NCBI RefSeq assembly: GCF_009765685.1
Contig: NZ_LMUY01000115.1
Coordinates: 1,466-48,296 of the forward strand
Origin: Acidisphaera sp. L21
Lineage (GTDB): Bacteria > Pseudomonadota > Alphaproteobacteria > Acetobacterales > Acetobacteraceae
DNA length: 46,831 nucleotides
Reading direction: 5' to 3'
The notes under the pieces are model-generated. The model did no database searches. It saw only the letters and a list, made by a program, of their open reading frames with translations, and was not told the origin of the DNA. Below are positions 32,127-40,544 of the stretch, in pieces (positions within the stretch are counted from its first letter, which is position 1; every line of letters begins with the position of its first letter). The position numbers were made by a program, and so were the translations under genes.

Positions 32127-33261
32127 CCGGCACCTCCACCCCGCCGATCCAGACCCGGCGCGGCATCCAATCGGCATCCCACCACACCAGGTCTGCCAGC
32201 GCGCCGGGCGCAATGCGACCCAAATCGGGCCGGCGGATGGCGTCGGCAGCAGCCTCCGTTGCGGCATACATCACGGTGGCGGGCTCGATCCCGGCCGCGA
32301 TCATCCGCCGCACGCCCTCATCCAGCACAATCCCTGCGCCGCTGATCGTCCCGTCCAGCCGGCGGCCCAGCCCGGTGTCGTCCCCCCGCACCGGCATCCC
32401 GCCGAAATCCAGCGTCGTGCCTGGCGGCAACCCGGCGATGACAATCGAGTCGGTCACCGCCACCAGCCGCTTCCCCGCGGCCTGGAACGCCAGGCGACAC
32501 GCGATCGGGTCCACGTGCTGGCCATCGACGATGAGGCAGCAGGCCAGCCGTGCGTCCGTCAGCGCCACGCCGGGCAACGCAGGGTCGCGATGGCCCAGCG
32601 GCCGCATGGCGTTGAACAGATGCGTCACCATGCTCGCGCCAGCATCGATACCGGCCAGCACTTGCGCCGCATTGGCATCCGAATGGCCCAGCGACACCAC
32701 CACGCCCGCTGCCACGAACCGCCGGATTGCCTCCAGCGCATGGGGGCGCTCGGGCGCCAAGGTGACCGTGCACAGGCCGCGCGGAATGGCCAACAAGGCG
32801 TCCACCACACCCGGCTCGGGATCGGCCAGCCAATCCTGCCGATGCGCGCCGCGCTTGGCCGCGGCCAGAAACGGGCCTTCCAAATGCGTGCCCAGGATCC
32901 GCGTGACCGGCGATCCGGCCCATTCCTCCTGCCCTACCGCAATGCGACCCAATGCGGCCAGGATATCGGGGATTGGCGCGGTGATGATGGTCGGCTGCAC
33001 CGAGGTCACGCCACGCGCCGCCAGCCCGGTCAATACCGTGCTCCACCCCGGACCATCGGCCGCCGCGAAATCGACGCCGAACGCGCCGTTATTGTGCAAA
33101 TCCAGCAACCCAGCCGTCAGCACTCCACCGGACAGCGCGTTCGCGTCCGGCAACGCACCCGGCGACACCCTGACGATGCGCCCATCCGCGATGTCGACAG
33201 TCGCCGGACCCGTCCAGACACCACCCGGCGCCAGCAGCGCCGGCACGGCAAGCCGCGTCAC
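32119..33261 (-). CDS. nagA: N-acetylglucosamine-6-phosphate deacetylase
   Basis: NagA removes acetate from GlcNAc-6-phosphate to give glucosamine-6-phosphate. The 380-residue amidohydrolase has LTAGLLDLHNNGAFGVDF near the N-terminus, the metal-site HLEGPFL, the GHSDANAAQ and HLFNAMRPL His motifs, and catalytic Asp in VAVTDSIVIAG. The start is a GTG at 33261 overlapping the previous stop (GTGA). It is co-directional with the SIS-protein gene upstream and murQ downstream. Confidence 0.95.
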   Translation of the reverse strand: MTRLAVPALLAPGGVWTGPATVDIADGRIVRVSPGALPDANALSGGVLTAGLLDLHNNGAFGVDFAAADGPGWSTVLTGLAARGVTSVQPTIITAPIPDILAALGRIAVGQEEWAGSPVTRILGTHLEGPFLAAAKRGAHRQDWLADPEPGVVDALLAIPRGLCTVTLAPERPHALEAIRRFVAAGVVVSLGHSDANAAQVLAGIDAGASMVTHLFNAMRPLGHRDPALPGVALTDARLACCLIVDGQHVDPIACRLAFQAAGKRLVAVTDSIVIAGLPPGTTLDFGGMPVRGDDTGLGRRLDGTISGAGIVLDEGVRRMIAAGIEPATVMYAATEAAADAIRRPDLGRIAPGALADLVWWDADWMPRRVWIGGVEVPDV

Positions 33262-34304
33262 ATCGTGTCCGTGATCTTGCGGATGCTGCGAGGCGCGTCC
33301 GGGTTTTCGCCGCGAATCAATGCCAGATGAATCGCCAGCAACTGGAACGGCAGGATCTCCAGCAGCGGCGACAACTCCTCCGGCGCGCCCGGCGGCAATA
33401 CAAACCCGGCATCCGCCTGTGCCACGGCCTCCTGCGACCCGACCACGAACAGATCCGCCCCTGCAGTCCGGATCCTCGGCAACACCTGCTCCATCGCCGC
33501 CCCCGCCACGCCCGACGGCACGATCGCCAGCACCGGGATCTGCGCGTCCAGCATCGCCAGCGGACCATGCAGCAGATCTGCTCCGGAAAATGCCTGGGCG
33601 GAAATGTAGCTGGTCTCCATCAGCTTCAGCCCGGCCTCGCGCGCCGTTGGGTAGGCATAGCCACGGCCCGTCAGCACCATGCGCTGAGCGAACCGGTAGC
33701 GCGTTGCCAGCGGCGCCAGGTCCGCCTTGGCCAACAAAGCCTCCCCCAGATCCGGCACCCGATCGGCCGCCGCCCCGGTGCGGCCGCGGATATGGTCCAC
33801 CAGCAGATACAGCGCCAGCAATTGCGCGGTGTAGGATTTGGTCGCCGCGACCGCCCGCTCCGTGCCCGCGCCGACGTCCAGATGCAGCTGCGCCGCCCGG
33901 GCCAGCGGCGAGTCGGCGGTGTTGGTCACCGCGATCGTCAGCGCCCCGCCGCGCCGCCCGGTCTCGACGGTGCGAACCAGGTCCGGCGAGTGCCCAGACT
34001 GGCTCACCACCAGCAGCAGCACGTCGCGCATGTGCGGCTGGGTCGCATACGCCGTCATGGTGGAGGGCGAGACCAACCCGGCCGGCAGACCCAGCAGGAT
34101 CTCAACCAAGTACTTCGCATACAGCGCCGCATGGTCCGACGTGCCACGCGCAGCCAGCAGCACGAACCGCGGCGGGTGTGCGGCAACTTTGGCGGCAACG
34201 GTGGCGAACTCGGCGCGCCGGGCCAGCAGGGCGCGCCACAGTCGCGGCTGCTCGGCGATATCGGCCGCCATCAGCTCGCCGGCCGGCACGCCCTCGGCGG
34301 TCAT
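33258..34304 (-). CDS. SIS-domain glucosamine-6-phosphate deaminase/isomerase-like protein
   Basis: This 348-residue protein has two SIS domains and no glutaminase domain. The first has VLLAARGTSDHAALYAKYLV and VVSQSGHSPDLVRTVE; the second has LTGRGYAYPTAREAGLKLME, SAQAFSGADLLHGPLAML, and a C-terminal IRGENPDAPRSIRKITDTM tail. The layout fits the NagB-II/AgaS-like group, which converts glucosamine-6-phosphate to fructose-6-phosphate plus ammonia. Next to nagA and murQ it would supply the final step of MurNAc breakdown. ATG 34304 is preferred to an upstream in-frame start. It is 17 bases downstream of map and may lead or join that transcript. Confidence 0.9.
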   Translation of the reverse strand: MTAEGVPAGELMAADIAEQPRLWRALLARRAEFATVAAKVAAHPPRFVLLAARGTSDHAALYAKYLVEILLGLPAGLVSPSTMTAYATQPHMRDVLLLVVSQSGHSPDLVRTVETGRRGGALTIAVTNTADSPLARAAQLHLDVGAGTERAVAATKSYTAQLLALYLLVDHIRGRTGAAADRVPDLGEALLAKADLAPLATRYRFAQRMVLTGRGYAYPTAREAGLKLMETSYISAQAFSGADLLHGPLAMLDAQIPVLAIVPSGVAGAAMEQVLPRIRTAGADLFVVGSQEAVAQADAGFVLPPGAPEELSPLLEILPFQLLAIHLALIRGENPDAPRSIRKITDTM

Positions 34305-34321
34305 GTCCGCCTCAGTCCCGA

Positions 34322-35143
34322 CTAGACATAGGGCGGCTTGGTATATCCCGCCGGCGACATGGTGAAGATCTCGCACCCGTCCTCGGTCACGCCGACCATG
34401 TGTTCGAACTGAGCGGACAGGCTGCGGTCGCGCGTAACCGCGGTCCAGCCGTCATCCAGCACCTTCACCTCGGGGCGCCCGGCGTTCACCATCGGCTCGA
34501 CGGTGAAGAACATGCCCGGGCGCAGCACCGCACCCTCCCCCGGACGGCCGAAATGCAGCACGTTCGGTGCCTCGTGGAAGCGCCGGCCGATGCCGTGGCC
34601 GCAGAAATCCCGCACCACGCTGAACCGCTGGGACTCGACGTAGCTTTGGATCGCATGGCCCACATCGCCCAGCGTGCGCCCGGGCTTGATCGCCGCGATG
34701 CCCCGCATCAGCGACTCGTACGTCACATCCATCAGCACCCGTGCGCGCGTGCCGGGCTGCCCGGCAACGTACATCCGGCTGCTGTCACCGAACCAGCCAT
34801 CCAGGATCACGGTGACATCGATGTTGAGGATATCGCCCTCGATCAGCCGCCGCTCGCCAGGGATGCCGTGGCAGACCACGTGATTGATCGAGATACAGAC
34901 CGATTTCGGATAGCCGCGATAATTCAGCGGCGCCGGAGTGCTGTCATGGTCGACGATGTATTCGTGGCACAATTTGTCCAGATGGCCCGTCGTGACACCC
35001 GGCTTCACATGCTCGGTAATCATGTCGAGCGTCTCGGCCGCAAGGCGCCCCGCGGCGCGCACGCCGGCGAAATCGTCCTTCCCATACAGGGTGATGCGCC
35101 GCCCGTCCGTGCCGCCGTCCATTTCAGCCCCGCTTACACCCAT
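34322..35143 (-). CDS. map: Type I methionine aminopeptidase
   Basis: This cytoplasmic metallopeptidase removes the initiator Met from new proteins. The 273-residue protein shows the two-metal ligand set: Asp in LNIDVTVILDGWFGDSSR (two Asp), His in CGHGIGRRFHEAP, and Glu in FTVEPMV and in SAQFEHM. A His in NHVVCHGIP binds the substrate region. ATG 35143 gives the full form; ATG 35122, seven codons later, has GGGGCTGAA before it and may be the true start. A promoter probably lies in the 75 bases upstream of it, before the carboxypeptidase stop. Confidence 0.95.
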   Translation of the reverse strand: MGVSGAEMDGGTDGRRITLYGKDDFAGVRAAGRLAAETLDMITEHVKPGVTTGHLDKLCHEYIVDHDSTPAPLNYRGYPKSVCISINHVVCHGIPGERRLIEGDILNIDVTVILDGWFGDSSRMYVAGQPGTRARVLMDVTYESLMRGIAAIKPGRTLGDVGHAIQSYVESQRFSVVRDFCGHGIGRRFHEAPNVLHFGRPGEGAVLRPGMFFTVEPMVNAGRPEVKVLDDGWTAVTRDRSLSAQFEHMVGVTEDGCEIFTMSPAGYTKPPYV

Positions 35144-35218
35144 CCAGACTGCTGAAAATGCGCAAGCTACTCGCCCGGCGCAAGACCAAGCCGGGCAGCT
35201 ATGTCGATCTAGCCCAAA

Positions 35219-36403
35219 TCAGCCGCGCGGATGGGCCTGCGATGTGCTGGCCGTGGATCGGCCATTGCGGCTCGGGCGAACCAACGGCCGCAACTCCGGC
35301 TCCGGCCGGTTGCGCACCCGGCGCTCGCTTTCCTGGACACGCACCGGCTGTAGACGCGCCGGGGCCGCACGACGCTCGCCGCCGCGAGGCATCGCGCGCA
35401 TGGGCATCTCGGCCTCGCGCTCCCGCACAAACGTGCGGGCGCCGGCGTAATGCACCACCGGACGAGCACCCCGGTGCCAGGTCGGCGGCATCGAGGACGC
35501 GGGGAGCGTCGCAGCTGAGGCGGCGGCGATCAGACCCTGCGACCGGGGACGTCGCGGTTCCTCATGCGTGATCGGCACGCCCATTCGCTCGAACCCGGCG
35601 TCGAGCAGGGAGGCCATGTGGGTATCACGCTCCCAACCATTCTGCGCGCCCAACACGACCCCGATCATCCGGACATCGCCGCGAACGGCGGAGGTCACCA
35701 GGTTGCAGCCGGACGCATCGATATAGCCGGTCTTCAGCCCGTCTGCCCCGGGATAGGTCTGCAGCATACGGTCATGGTTCGGGATCACCCGGCCATGGAA
35801 CACGAAGGAGGGGACGCTGAAATAATGATATTCCTGCGGGTAATCCTGGATCAGGTGCCGGGCCAGCAGCGCCAGGTCGCGCGCCGTGGTGGTCTGCTCC
35901 AGATCGGGCAGGCCGGATGCATTGCGGAACGTGGTCCGGCTCATCCCCAGGGCGCGGGCCCGCAGGGTCATCATCTGGGCAAACCGGTCTTCGTCGCCGC
36001 CCATTAGCTCACCCAAAGCGGAGGCCGCGTCGTTGGCGGACTTCGTCACCAGGCCGAACAGCGCCTGCTCCACCGTAATGGACGTGCCCGGCACCAGCCC
36101 GAGCTTGGACGGCGGCATCGAGGCGGCATGGGGTGACACCGGAACCAGTTCGGTCAGGCTGACGCGCCGATCGCGCAGGGCCTCGAATAGCATATAGATG
36201 GTCATCATCTTGGTGAGGCTGGCCGGATAGCGCGGCTCGTCCGCATTCGCGGCGGACAGAACCTGGCCGGACGCAGCATCCATCACCATGGAGGCGTACC
36301 GGGCGGAGCCAACCTGCGCGGCGGCCTGCTTGGTCGGCATCATCGCCAGAAGGACAACAAGGCACGGCACTCCGCGTAGTCCAATCCGCAACCAGCGCAG
36401 CAT
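35219..36403 (-). CDS. D-alanyl-D-alanine carboxypeptidase (PBP5/6 family)
   Basis: This periplasmic serine peptidase trims the terminal D-Ala of peptidoglycan stem peptides. The 394-residue protein has a signal peptide (MLRWLRIGLRGVPCLVVLLA, cleavage near AAA-QVG), the nucleophile motif SLTK in YPASLTKMMTIY, the SAN motif (VTKSANDAAS), and KTG (GLKTGYIDASG). After the catalytic domain, about residues 265-394 hold an Arg/Pro/Glu-rich, low-complexity tail that is longer and more basic than in typical family members. ATG 36403 is preferred over an earlier in-frame start because it begins the signal peptide. Its gene faces the phasin promoter region. Confidence 0.93.
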   Translation of the reverse strand: MLRWLRIGLRGVPCLVVLLAMMPTKQAAAQVGSARYASMVMDAASGQVLSAANADEPRYPASLTKMMTIYMLFEALRDRRVSLTELVPVSPHAASMPPSKLGLVPGTSITVEQALFGLVTKSANDAASALGELMGGDEDRFAQMMTLRARALGMSRTTFRNASGLPDLEQTTTARDLALLARHLIQDYPQEYHYFSVPSFVFHGRVIPNHDRMLQTYPGADGLKTGYIDASGCNLVTSAVRGDVRMIGVVLGAQNGWERDTHMASLLDAGFERMGVPITHEEPRRPRSQGLIAAASAATLPASSMPPTWHRGARPVVHYAGARTFVREREAEMPMRAMPRGGERRAAPARLQPVRVQESERRVRNRPEPELRPLVRPSRNGRSTASTSQAHPRG

Positions 36404-36544
36404 GCCCGAATTCCCCACGTACGACGTTTGCACCCTAAATGCTCGCCCGACGGTATGTCCAGCAAAGACCAACTGTTTCGATGCGATGCCAGGATGTTAC
36501 GCGACGAATTTGGTTTCTTAGGTCCTGAACACCCTGAAAAGATT

Positions 36545-36563
36545 AATTGTGCAGCGCACAATT
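36545..36563. promoter_or_regulatory. Palindromic site A upstream of the phasin gene
   Basis: AATTGTGCAGCGCACAATT is a perfect inverted repeat with eight-base arms and a three-base centre. It shares the core TTGTGCA.YGCACAA with the site before the MFS gene at 40513. PhaR regulators of polyhydroxyalkanoate granules bind TGC-rich palindromes of this kind, so it is a candidate phasin operator. The regulator is not in the window. Confidence 0.6.
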
Positions 36564-36603
36564 TTTGTTGACTGGGTCGTCACTCCTCTCATACACGAAT
36601 ATT

Positions 36604-36620
36604 GTGTTGCAGTGCAGCAC
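36604..36620. promoter_or_regulatory. Palindromic site B upstream of the phasin gene
   Basis: GTGTTGCAGTGCAGCAC is an inverted repeat with one mismatch in eight-base arms, aligned with site A (TGCA-N-TGCA core). It is 70 bases before the phasin ATG and may be a second binding site of the same regulator. Confidence 0.55.
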
Positions 36621-36689
36621 GGTCACAGACGCCGAAGTTCAAAGAAACTGCCCGGCGGGACGATCAGCCACAACGGAGAGACGTAAAAA

Positions 36690-37163
36690 ATGAGCACGAC
36701 GATGACCAACGAAAATATTGACCGCACCGTTTCCGGCCTCAAGGACGGAATGGCCGGCGCCACCGCCGGGCTGGAGCAGGCGCAGGCCACCATGCGTGAT
36801 GGCATGCAGAAGGCCATGAAGTCCGCCGAGGAGATGTTCTCCTTCGGCCAGGGCAACCTTGAAGCCGTTGCCAAATCCAGCCAGATCCTGGCGACCGGCA
36901 TGCAGACCATGACGCAGAACTTCGCCGCGGTGGCCAAGGCCTCCATGGACGAAACCATGAGCATGTTCAAGGCGATGTCCGGCGTGAAGTCCATCAAGGA
37001 CGTTATGGACCTGCAGACCAGCCTAATCCGCAGCACCATGGAGAAGGCCGTCTCCCAGACCGGGCAGATCACCGACACCTCCATGAAGCTGTCGGAGCAG
37101 GTTTTCGCTCCCATTACCGCCCGCATGACTTTGGCAGCAGAGAAGTTCGGCCGCGTCGGCTGA
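36690..37163 (+). CDS. Phasin family protein (polyhydroxyalkanoate granule coat)
   Basis: This 157-residue amphipathic, helical protein is typical of phasins. Repeated heptad-like helices run through MFSFGQGNLEAVAKSSQILA, GMQTMTQNFAAVAKASMDET and MSGVKSIKDVMDLQTSLIRS, and it ends VFAPITARMTLAAEKF. Phasins coat polyhydroxyalkanoate granules and are controlled by PhaR. A GGAGAG site precedes ATG 36690. Two palindromes upstream and an intrinsic terminator 38 bases after the stop make it a single-gene unit. Confidence 0.93.
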   Translation: MSTTMTNENIDRTVSGLKDGMAGATAGLEQAQATMRDGMQKAMKSAEEMFSFGQGNLEAVAKSSQILATGMQTMTQNFAAVAKASMDETMSMFKAMSGVKSIKDVMDLQTSLIRSTMEKAVSQTGQITDTSMKLSEQVFAPITARMTLAAEKFGRVG

Positions 37164-37199
37164 TTTCTGGCCAAGCGCCTCTGGCGCCCCGCCGACTGG

Positions 37200-37231
37200 A
37201 AGGCCCGGGTTCATACCCCGGGCCTTTTTTT
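37200..37231 (+). terminator. Rho-independent terminator after the phasin gene
   Basis: A GC stem (AAGGCCCGGG at 37200-37209 paired with CCCGGGCCTT at 37217-37226) with a seven-base loop is followed by a run of seven T. This is a clear intrinsic terminator for the phasin transcript. Confidence 0.92.
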
Positions 37232-37361
37232 CTGTCCGGGCGCCGTAAAACTGGCCGGATCGCACTCCGCGGCCGGTCAAACGAACAGGGGCCTTTTCTG
37301 GCGCGCCGCCATTCCGATATGGTCGCACTATGAAAAGTCACGCGGCCCGGACTAACCCCTG

Positions 37362-37688
37362 ATGAGCGATACGGACAAACGAGACGGCGACGGCCCAGGA
37401 ATCGGCACCGTTACCAAGACACGGCCGAAAACCCGCAAGCCGGCCTTGTATAAAGTCTTGATGCTGAACGACGACTATACGCCCATGGAGTTCGTCGTGC
37501 ATGTGCTGGAGCGCTTCTTCCAAAAGACGCGGGACGAAGCGACGCGCATCATGCTGCACGTCCATCGCCGCGGCGTCGGGGTCTGCGGCGTCTTCACCTA
37601 CGAGGTCGCCGAAACCAAGGTGACCCAGGTCATGGACCTGGCCCGGCAGAATCAGCATCCCCTGCAATGCACGATCGAGAAAGAATGA
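37362..37688 (+). CDS. clpS: ATP-dependent Clp protease adaptor ClpS
   Basis: ClpS delivers N-degron proteins to ClpAP and changes ClpA specificity. The 108-residue protein has a flexible N-terminal tail and then the core [20 protein letters not shown] (N-degron pocket), [20 protein letters not shown] and [18 protein letters not shown]. clpA starts 142 bases downstream on the same strand. Confidence 0.96.
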   Translation: MSDTDKRDGDGPGIGTVTKTRPKTRKPALYKVLMLNDDYTPMEFVVHVLERFFQKTRDEATRIMLHVHRRGVGVCGVFTYEVAETKVTQVMDLARQNQHPLQCTIEKE

Positions 37689-37830
37689 GGGCTGCAAACT
37701 TCCCCCAGCACTCCCATGTCTGTGTCATGTCAACTCGATGAAACCGGCTGCACGTTGTTTGCGAACAAGGCTCGACAAGCCTGCGATTTGAGCGTGACGT
37801 AGTAGCCGGACGAAGGAGCAGCGTACCCCC

Positions 37831-40182
37831 ATGCTGTCACGTAATTTAGAACAGACGCTGCACCGTGCTCTGTCGTTCGCCAGCGAGCGGCGGCATGAAT
37901 ACGCCACGCTCGAGCATCTTCTGCTTGGCTTGGCCGATGATACCGACGCCGCCACGGTCTTGCGCGCCTGCGGCGTGGACCTGGACAAGCTACGTCAGGA
38001 ACTCGGTGAGTTCCTCGACAAGGACCTGCCCGGCCTTGCGACCGATCGCCCCGGCGACCCGAAGCCCACCGCCGGCTTCCAACGGGTCGTCCAGCGTGCT
38101 GCGATCCACGTTCAAAGCTCGGGCCGCGACGAGGTGACGGGCGCCAACGTGCTCGTCGCCCTGTTCAGTGAGCGGGAGAGCCATGCCGTGTATTTCCTGC
38201 AGTTGCAGGACATGACCCGCCTGGACGCGGTGAACTTCATCAGCCACGGCATCGCCAAGGCCCCAGGCCGCCAGCCTGCCCGTCCGCCCGCGGCCGAAAA
38301 GCCCGAGAGCGGCAATGGCCCCGAGAACGAGCGCGAGGAGAAGGGTGCCCGCCGCAACCAGGACGCGCTGTCCACCTACTGCGTAAACCTGAACAAGAAG
38401 GCGACGGCTGGGAAGATCGACCCGCTGATCGGGCGCGAGATGGAGATCGAGCGCACGATCCAGATCCTGTGCCGCCGCACCAAGAACAACCCCCTGTACG
38501 TGGGCGACCCCGGCGTCGGCAAGACCGCCATCGCCGAGGGCCTGGCCAAGCGCATCGTCGAGGGCGACGTGCCGGAGGTGCTGATCAAGAGCACCATCTT
38601 CTCCCTGGACATGGGCGCCCTATTGGCCGGCACCCGCTACCGTGGTGATTTCGAGGAGCGGCTGAAGGCGGTTGTGACCGAGCTTGAGGCGCAGCCGAAC
38701 GCTGTGCTGTTCATCGACGAGATCCACACCGTCATCGGCGCCGGCGCCACCAGCGGCGGCGCGATGGATGCGTCCAACCTGCTGAAGCCGGCCCTGGCCA
38801 GCGGCACCATGCGGTGCATCGGGTCCACGACCTACAAGGAGTATCGCAACTACTTCGAAAAGGACCGCGCCCTGGTGCGCCGGTTCCAGAAGATCGACGT
38901 GAACGAGCCGTCGATCGAGGACGCGATCAAGATCCTTCGTGGCCTCAAGACCAACTACGAGCGCCATCACAAGGTCCGCTACACCGACGAGGCGATCCGC
39001 GGTGCGGTGGAACTGGCGGCGAAGTATATTAACGATCGCAAGCTGCCGGACAAGGCGATCGACGTGATCGACGAGGTCGGCGCCAGCCGGATGCTGCTGC
39101 CCGAGGGCAAGCGCCGCAAGACCGTCACCCTGCGCGACGTGGAGGAAGTGGTCGCCAAGATCGCGCGCATCCCGCCCAAGAGCGTGTCCGCCGACGACAA
39201 GGAGACGCTGCGCAACCTGGAGCGTGACTTGAAGGCGATGGTGTTCGGCCAGGACAACGCGATCGAAGCGCTGTCCGCCGCCATCAAGCTGAGCCGTGCC
39301 GGCCTGCGCGAGGCGGAGAAGCCGATTGGCAACTACCTCTTCAGCGGCCCGACCGGTGTCGGCAAGACGGAAGTCGCGCGCCAACTTGCCTCCACGCTGG
39401 GGATCGAACTGATCCGCTTCGACATGTCCGAGTATATGGAGCGGCATAGCGTCTCCCGGCTGATCGGTGCCCCGCCGGGCTACGTGGGGTTCGACCAGGG
39501 CGGCCTGCTGACCGACGGGATCGACCAGCATCCCCATTGCGTGCTGCTGCTGGACGAGATCGAGAAAGCGCACCAGGACCTGTTCAACATCCTGTTGCAG
39601 GTGATGGACCACGGCAAGCTGACCGACCACAACGGTAAGTCAGTAGATTTCCGCAACGTGATCCTGATCATGACCACCAATGCCGGCGCGTCCGATATGG
39701 CAAAAGAAGCCATCGGGTTCGGCCGTACCGAGCGGCAGGGCGAGGATGAGGAAGCGGTCAAGCGCCTGTTCACCCCCGAATTCCGCAACCGCCTCGACGC
39801 TATCATCCCGTTCGCCGGGCTGACGGAAGAGACGGTCGGTCGCGTCGTCGAGAAGTTCGTCATGCAGCTTGAGGCCCAGTTGGCCGACCGCAACGTGACG
39901 ATCGAGCTATCCTCCGGTGCCAAGGAGTGGCTGGCCGAGCGCGGCTACGACAAGCTGTATGGCGCGAGGCCGCTGGCCCGCGTCATTCAGGAGCACATCA
40001 AGAAGCCGCTGGCCGAGGAATTGCTGTTCGGCAAGCTGGTCAAGGGTGGCTCGGTCAAGGTCAACCTCGTCGAAGGCAAGCTCGTGTTCGACGTGGCGGA
40101 AGCCGCGCTGAAGGATCAGCCGAAGCCCGAGAGCGGCGGCGACGAAGGCGGGACCGAGCGCGAGCCGGAAGAAGTCGAATGA
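37831..40182 (+). CDS. clpA: ATP-dependent Clp protease ATP-binding subunit ClpA
   Basis: ClpA unfolds substrates and feeds them to ClpP. The 783-residue protein has an N-terminal repeat domain ([20 protein letters not shown]), a first AAA+ module with Walker A GDPGVGKT (residues 225-232) and Walker [11 protein letters not shown], and a second module with GPTGVGKT (about 506-513) and [10 protein letters not shown]. The ClpP-contact loop is IGF at residues 628-630. The acidic C-terminal tail ([17 protein letters not shown]) is unremarkable. GAAGGAG lies upstream of ATG 37831. Its stop overlaps the DUF427 start (ATGA). Confidence 0.97.
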   Translation: MLSRNLEQTLHRALSFASERRHEYATLEHLLLGLADDTDAATVLRACGVDLDKLRQELGEFLDKDLPGLATDRPGDPKPTAGFQRVVQRAAIHVQSSGRDEVTGANVLVALFSERESHAVYFLQLQDMTRLDAVNFISHGIAKAPGRQPARPPAAEKPESGNGPENEREEKGARRNQDALSTYCVNLNKKATAGKIDPLIGREMEIERTIQILCRRTKNNPLYVGDPGVGKTAIAEGLAKRIVEGDVPEVLIKSTIFSLDMGALLAGTRYRGDFEERLKAVVTELEAQPNAVLFIDEIHTVIGAGATSGGAMDASNLLKPALASGTMRCIGSTTYKEYRNYFEKDRALVRRFQKIDVNEPSIEDAIKILRGLKTNYERHHKVRYTDEAIRGAVELAAKYINDRKLPDKAIDVIDEVGASRMLLPEGKRRKTVTLRDVEEVVAKIARIPPKSVSADDKETLRNLERDLKAMVFGQDNAIEALSAAIKLSRAGLREAEKPIGNYLFSGPTGVGKTEVARQLASTLGIELIRFDMSEYMERHSVSRLIGAPPGYVGFDQGGLLTDGIDQHPHCVLLLDEIEKAHQDLFNILLQVMDHGKLTDHNGKSVDFRNVILIMTTNAGASDMAKEAIGFGRTERQGEDEEAVKRLFTPEFRNRLDAIIPFAGLTEETVGRVVEKFVMQLEAQLADRNVTIELSSGAKEWLAERGYDKLYGARPLARVIQEHIKKPLAEELLFGKLVKGGSVKVNLVEGKLVFDVAEAALKDQPKPESGGDEGGTEREPEEVE

Positions 40183-40457
40183 AGGCGACCTGGAACGGCA
40201 CCACCATTGCCGAAAGCGACGACATCGTGACGGTGGAGGGGAACGCCTACTTCCCCGCCGCCGCCGTGGTGCCCGGCGTGCTGAAGCCGTCCACCCTCAC
40301 CAGCGTGTGTCCCTGGAAGGGCACGGCGCATTATTACTCGCTCGATGTGGGCGGCGCGATGAACGAGAACGCGGTCTGGTTTTATCCGGAGCCAAAGACG
40401 GCTGCAGCAGAGATCAAGGATCGCGTAGCGTTCTGGAAAGGCGTCAAGGTCAGCTAG
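40179..40457 (+). CDS. DUF427 family protein
   Basis: This 92-residue protein starts [20 protein letters not shown] and contains LKPSTLTSVCPWKGTAHYYS and NAVWFYPEPKTAAAEIKDRV, the hallmark of the DUF427 family. The fold is a small beta structure; no activity has been assigned here. ATG 40179 overlaps the clpA stop by four bases, so translation is probably coupled, which is an unusual partnership worth noting. A role in proteolysis is only inferred. Confidence 0.9.
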   Translation: MKATWNGTTIAESDDIVTVEGNAYFPAAAVVPGVLKPSTLTSVCPWKGTAHYYSLDVGGAMNENAVWFYPEPKTAAAEIKDRVAFWKGVKVS

Positions 40458-40512
40458 GCGGACCTTCCCCACCAAACTGAGGGTTGAACCCGGCGCATCC
40501 GGCGGCCATTCT

Positions 40513-40529
40513 ATTGTGCACTGCACAAT
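40513..40529. promoter_or_regulatory. Palindromic site C upstream of the MFS gene
   Basis: ATTGTGCACTGCACAAT is a perfect inverted repeat (eight-base arms, one-base centre), 15 bases upstream of the MFS ATG. It aligns with site A before the phasin gene, sharing TTGTGCA.YGCACAA. The close spacing suggests a repressor site or an operator overlapping the promoter. Confidence 0.6.
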
Positions 40530-40544
40530 GGATTGCGAGACGTG

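Noticed and set aside
35158-35571. Plus-strand open frame between map and the carboxypeptidase gene
   Set aside because: Most of it is antisense to the carboxypeptidase tail, with no recognised domain and no clear ribosome site.
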